Of a stretch of DNA of 7,533 nucleotides, positions 7,101 to 7,533 are shown piece after piece. Location of the stretch: positions 1-7,533 of the forward strand of contig CAZWSE010000128.1 of assembly GCA_964636575.1 (NCBI GenBank), in the 5' to 3' direction. Below the pieces are notes generated by a model that saw only the letters and a program-made list of their open reading frames with translations, had not been told where the DNA came from and ran no database searches. Origin of the DNA: CAZWSE01 sp964636575 (GTDB lineage: Bacteria; Pseudomonadota; Alphaproteobacteria; Rhodobacterales; Rhodobacteraceae). Every line of letters begins with the position of its first letter. Within the stretch, counting starts at the first letter, position 1. Made by a program: the position numbers and the translations under genes.

Positions 7101-7533
7101 TGCGCCATTCGACCAAGGGTGTGACGTTGATTTCGCCGCCTCCCCATCACGACATCTATTCCATCGAGGATTTGGCGCAGCTGATCTATGATCTTAAGCA
7201 GATCAACCCGCGCTGTAAGGTGACTGTCAAGTTGGTGGCGTCTTCTGGTGTTGGCACGATTGCTGCTGGTGTGGCCAAGGCCAAGGCTGACGTGATCCTG
7301 ATTTCGGGTCATAATGGCGGTACCGGTGCGTCCCCTGCGACATCGATCAAATACGCTGGCCTGCCTTGGGAAATGGGCCTGACCGAGGCGCATCAGGTTC
7401 TGTCGATGAACAAGCTGCGTGACCGGATTACGCTGCGCACCGATGGTGGTTTGCGCACGGGCCGTGACATTGTGATGGCTGCGATGATGGGTGCTGAGGA
7501 ATATGGCATCGGCACCGCTGCCTTGATCGCGAT
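4151..7533 (+). CDS. gltB: Glutamate synthase (NADPH) large subunit GltB, C-terminus beyond the window
   Basis: Open for 1127 codons to the right edge; the family is about 1,500 residues, so roughly the last quarter is missing. GltB hydrolyses glutamine and adds the ammonia to 2-oxoglutarate, giving two glutamates. A 33-residue propeptide precedes C34 (HSSC34GVG), the nucleophile exposed by N-terminal processing in class II amidotransferases. The amidotransferase domain shows R244-YSTNTFP251, H264-NGEINT270 and GGSSDS (303-308). A central linker domain follows to about residue 800. The FMN/2-oxoglutarate domain begins near G885-MSLGA890 and includes KLVASSGVG (1027-1035) and ISGHNGGTGA (1051-1060). 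The window ends at EEYGIGTAALIA, just before where the 3Fe-4S cysteines are expected, so these and the C-terminal GXGXG domain cannot be checked. The start is set by AAGGAG at 4138-4143 and the ATGA overlap. I saw no frameshift. Confidence 0.97.
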   Translation, partial: MTTYDENWARAEEEKRKWMAENGLYDETEEHSSCGVGLVVSIDGKSSRGVVENGIKALKAIWHRGAVDADGMTGDGAGIHVQIPVPFFYDQIERTGHTPNKDELIAVGQVFLPRTDFGAQETCRTIVETEVLRMGYYIYGWRHVPVDITCLGEKANATRPEIEQILISNSKGVDEETFERELYVIRRRIEKAAADANIADLYLASLSCRSIIYKGMMLAEQVAVFFPDLMDERFESAFAIYHQRYSTNTFPQWWLAQPFRMLAHNGEINTLKGNLNWMKSHEIRMASATFGDMAEDIKPIVPGGSSDSAALDSVFEVLVRAGRSAPMAKTMLIPESWSKQTIELPEAWRDMYSYCNSVMEPWDGPAALAMTDGRWVCAGLDRNGLRPMRYVVTGDGMLIAGSEAGMVPIDEASVVEKGALGPGQLLAVDMQEGRLFHDREMKDRLAGNQPFGDWVGKIKELDDVLSAATEVPVFSGPDLRKRQVAAGYTVEEIEQILVPMAEDAKETLASMGDDTPSAVLSKQYRPLSHFFRQNFSQVTNPPIDSLREFRVMSLKTRFGNLKNVLDEDSSQTEILVMDSPFVGNAQFETLMQNFNADLVEIDCTFEEGNGALNTALERIRAEAEDAVRSGAGHIVLTDHHSTDTRIPMPMILATSAVHSHLTRNGLRTFTSLNVRSAECIDPHYFAVLIGCGATVVNAYLAEDTLADRIERGLMDGPLTAAVSRYRDAIDQGLLKIMAKMGISVVSSYRGGLNFEAVGLSRAMCAEFFPGMTSRISGIGVSGIQRKAEEIHARGWASDTVLPIGGFYKARKTGEAHAWEATSMHMLQVACNKASYEMWKQFSAKMKSNPPIHLRDLLDIKPLGEPVPIEEVESITSIRKRFVTPGMSLGALSPEAHKTLNVAMNRIGAKSDSGEGGEDPAHFVPEPNGDNPSAKIKQVASGRFGVTAEYLNQCEELEIKVAQGAKPGEGGQLPGMKVTDLIARLRHSTKGVTLISPPPHHDIYSIEDLAQLIYDLKQINPRCKVTVKLVASSGVGTIAAGVAKAKADVILISGHNGGTGASPATSIKYAGLPWEMGLTEAHQVLSMNKLRDRITLRTDGGLRTGRDIVMAAMMGAEEYGIGTAALIA

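Noticed and set aside
6425..7393. 322-codon open frame on the minus strand
   Set aside because: Antisense to the conserved FMN domain of gltB, with the same low-complexity shadow composition and no ribosome site evidence.

Overview
The window looks like a chromosomal housekeeping segment from an alphaproteobacterium, most likely a member of the Rhodobacterales (Roseobacter group). This rests on the protein families and their order: an NDUFA9-like atypical SDR, uppP, and a gltD-first glutamate synthase locus in which a small gene separates gltD from gltB. The assignment comes from recognising family sequence patterns by eye; no search was run. Shine-Dalgarno sites are good for four of the five protein genes.

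Layout. Positions 1-54 hold the 5' part of a minus-strand tRNA-Leu (anticodon CAG), which runs off the left edge, with a clear sigma-70 promoter at 68-95. An NDUFA9-like NAD(P)-binding protein (252-1235, +) follows. It ends tail-to-tail with uppP (1232-2035, -), undecaprenyl-diphosphatase, and the two stop codons overlap by 4 bp. A divergent intergenic region of about 227 bp (2036-2262) contains nested inverted repeats and a possible gltD promoter. The rest of the window is the glutamate synthase locus on the + strand: gltD (small subunit, 2263-3693), a 139-bp spacer with three 11-bp tandem repeats beginning just after the gltD stop, a small unrecognised gene interrupted by an assembly gap of exactly 100 N (3833-4154), and gltB (large subunit, 4151 to the right edge, C-terminus missing).

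How the genes work together. GltB and GltD form NADPH-dependent glutamate synthase (GOGAT). GltD passes NADPH electrons through FAD and Fe-S clusters to the FMN and 3Fe-4S site of GltB, where ammonia released from glutamine is added to 2-oxoglutarate. The small gene overlaps gltB by ATGA and is probably translationally coupled to it. UppP recycles the undecaprenyl lipid carrier for cell-wall synthesis, and the NDUFA9-like protein is a putative complex I accessory factor; neither has a direct link to GOGAT.

I found no mobile element, CRISPR array, phage gene or defence system. The least explained parts are the gap-interrupted small gene, the 11-bp repeat array after gltD, and the nested dyads upstream of gltD.
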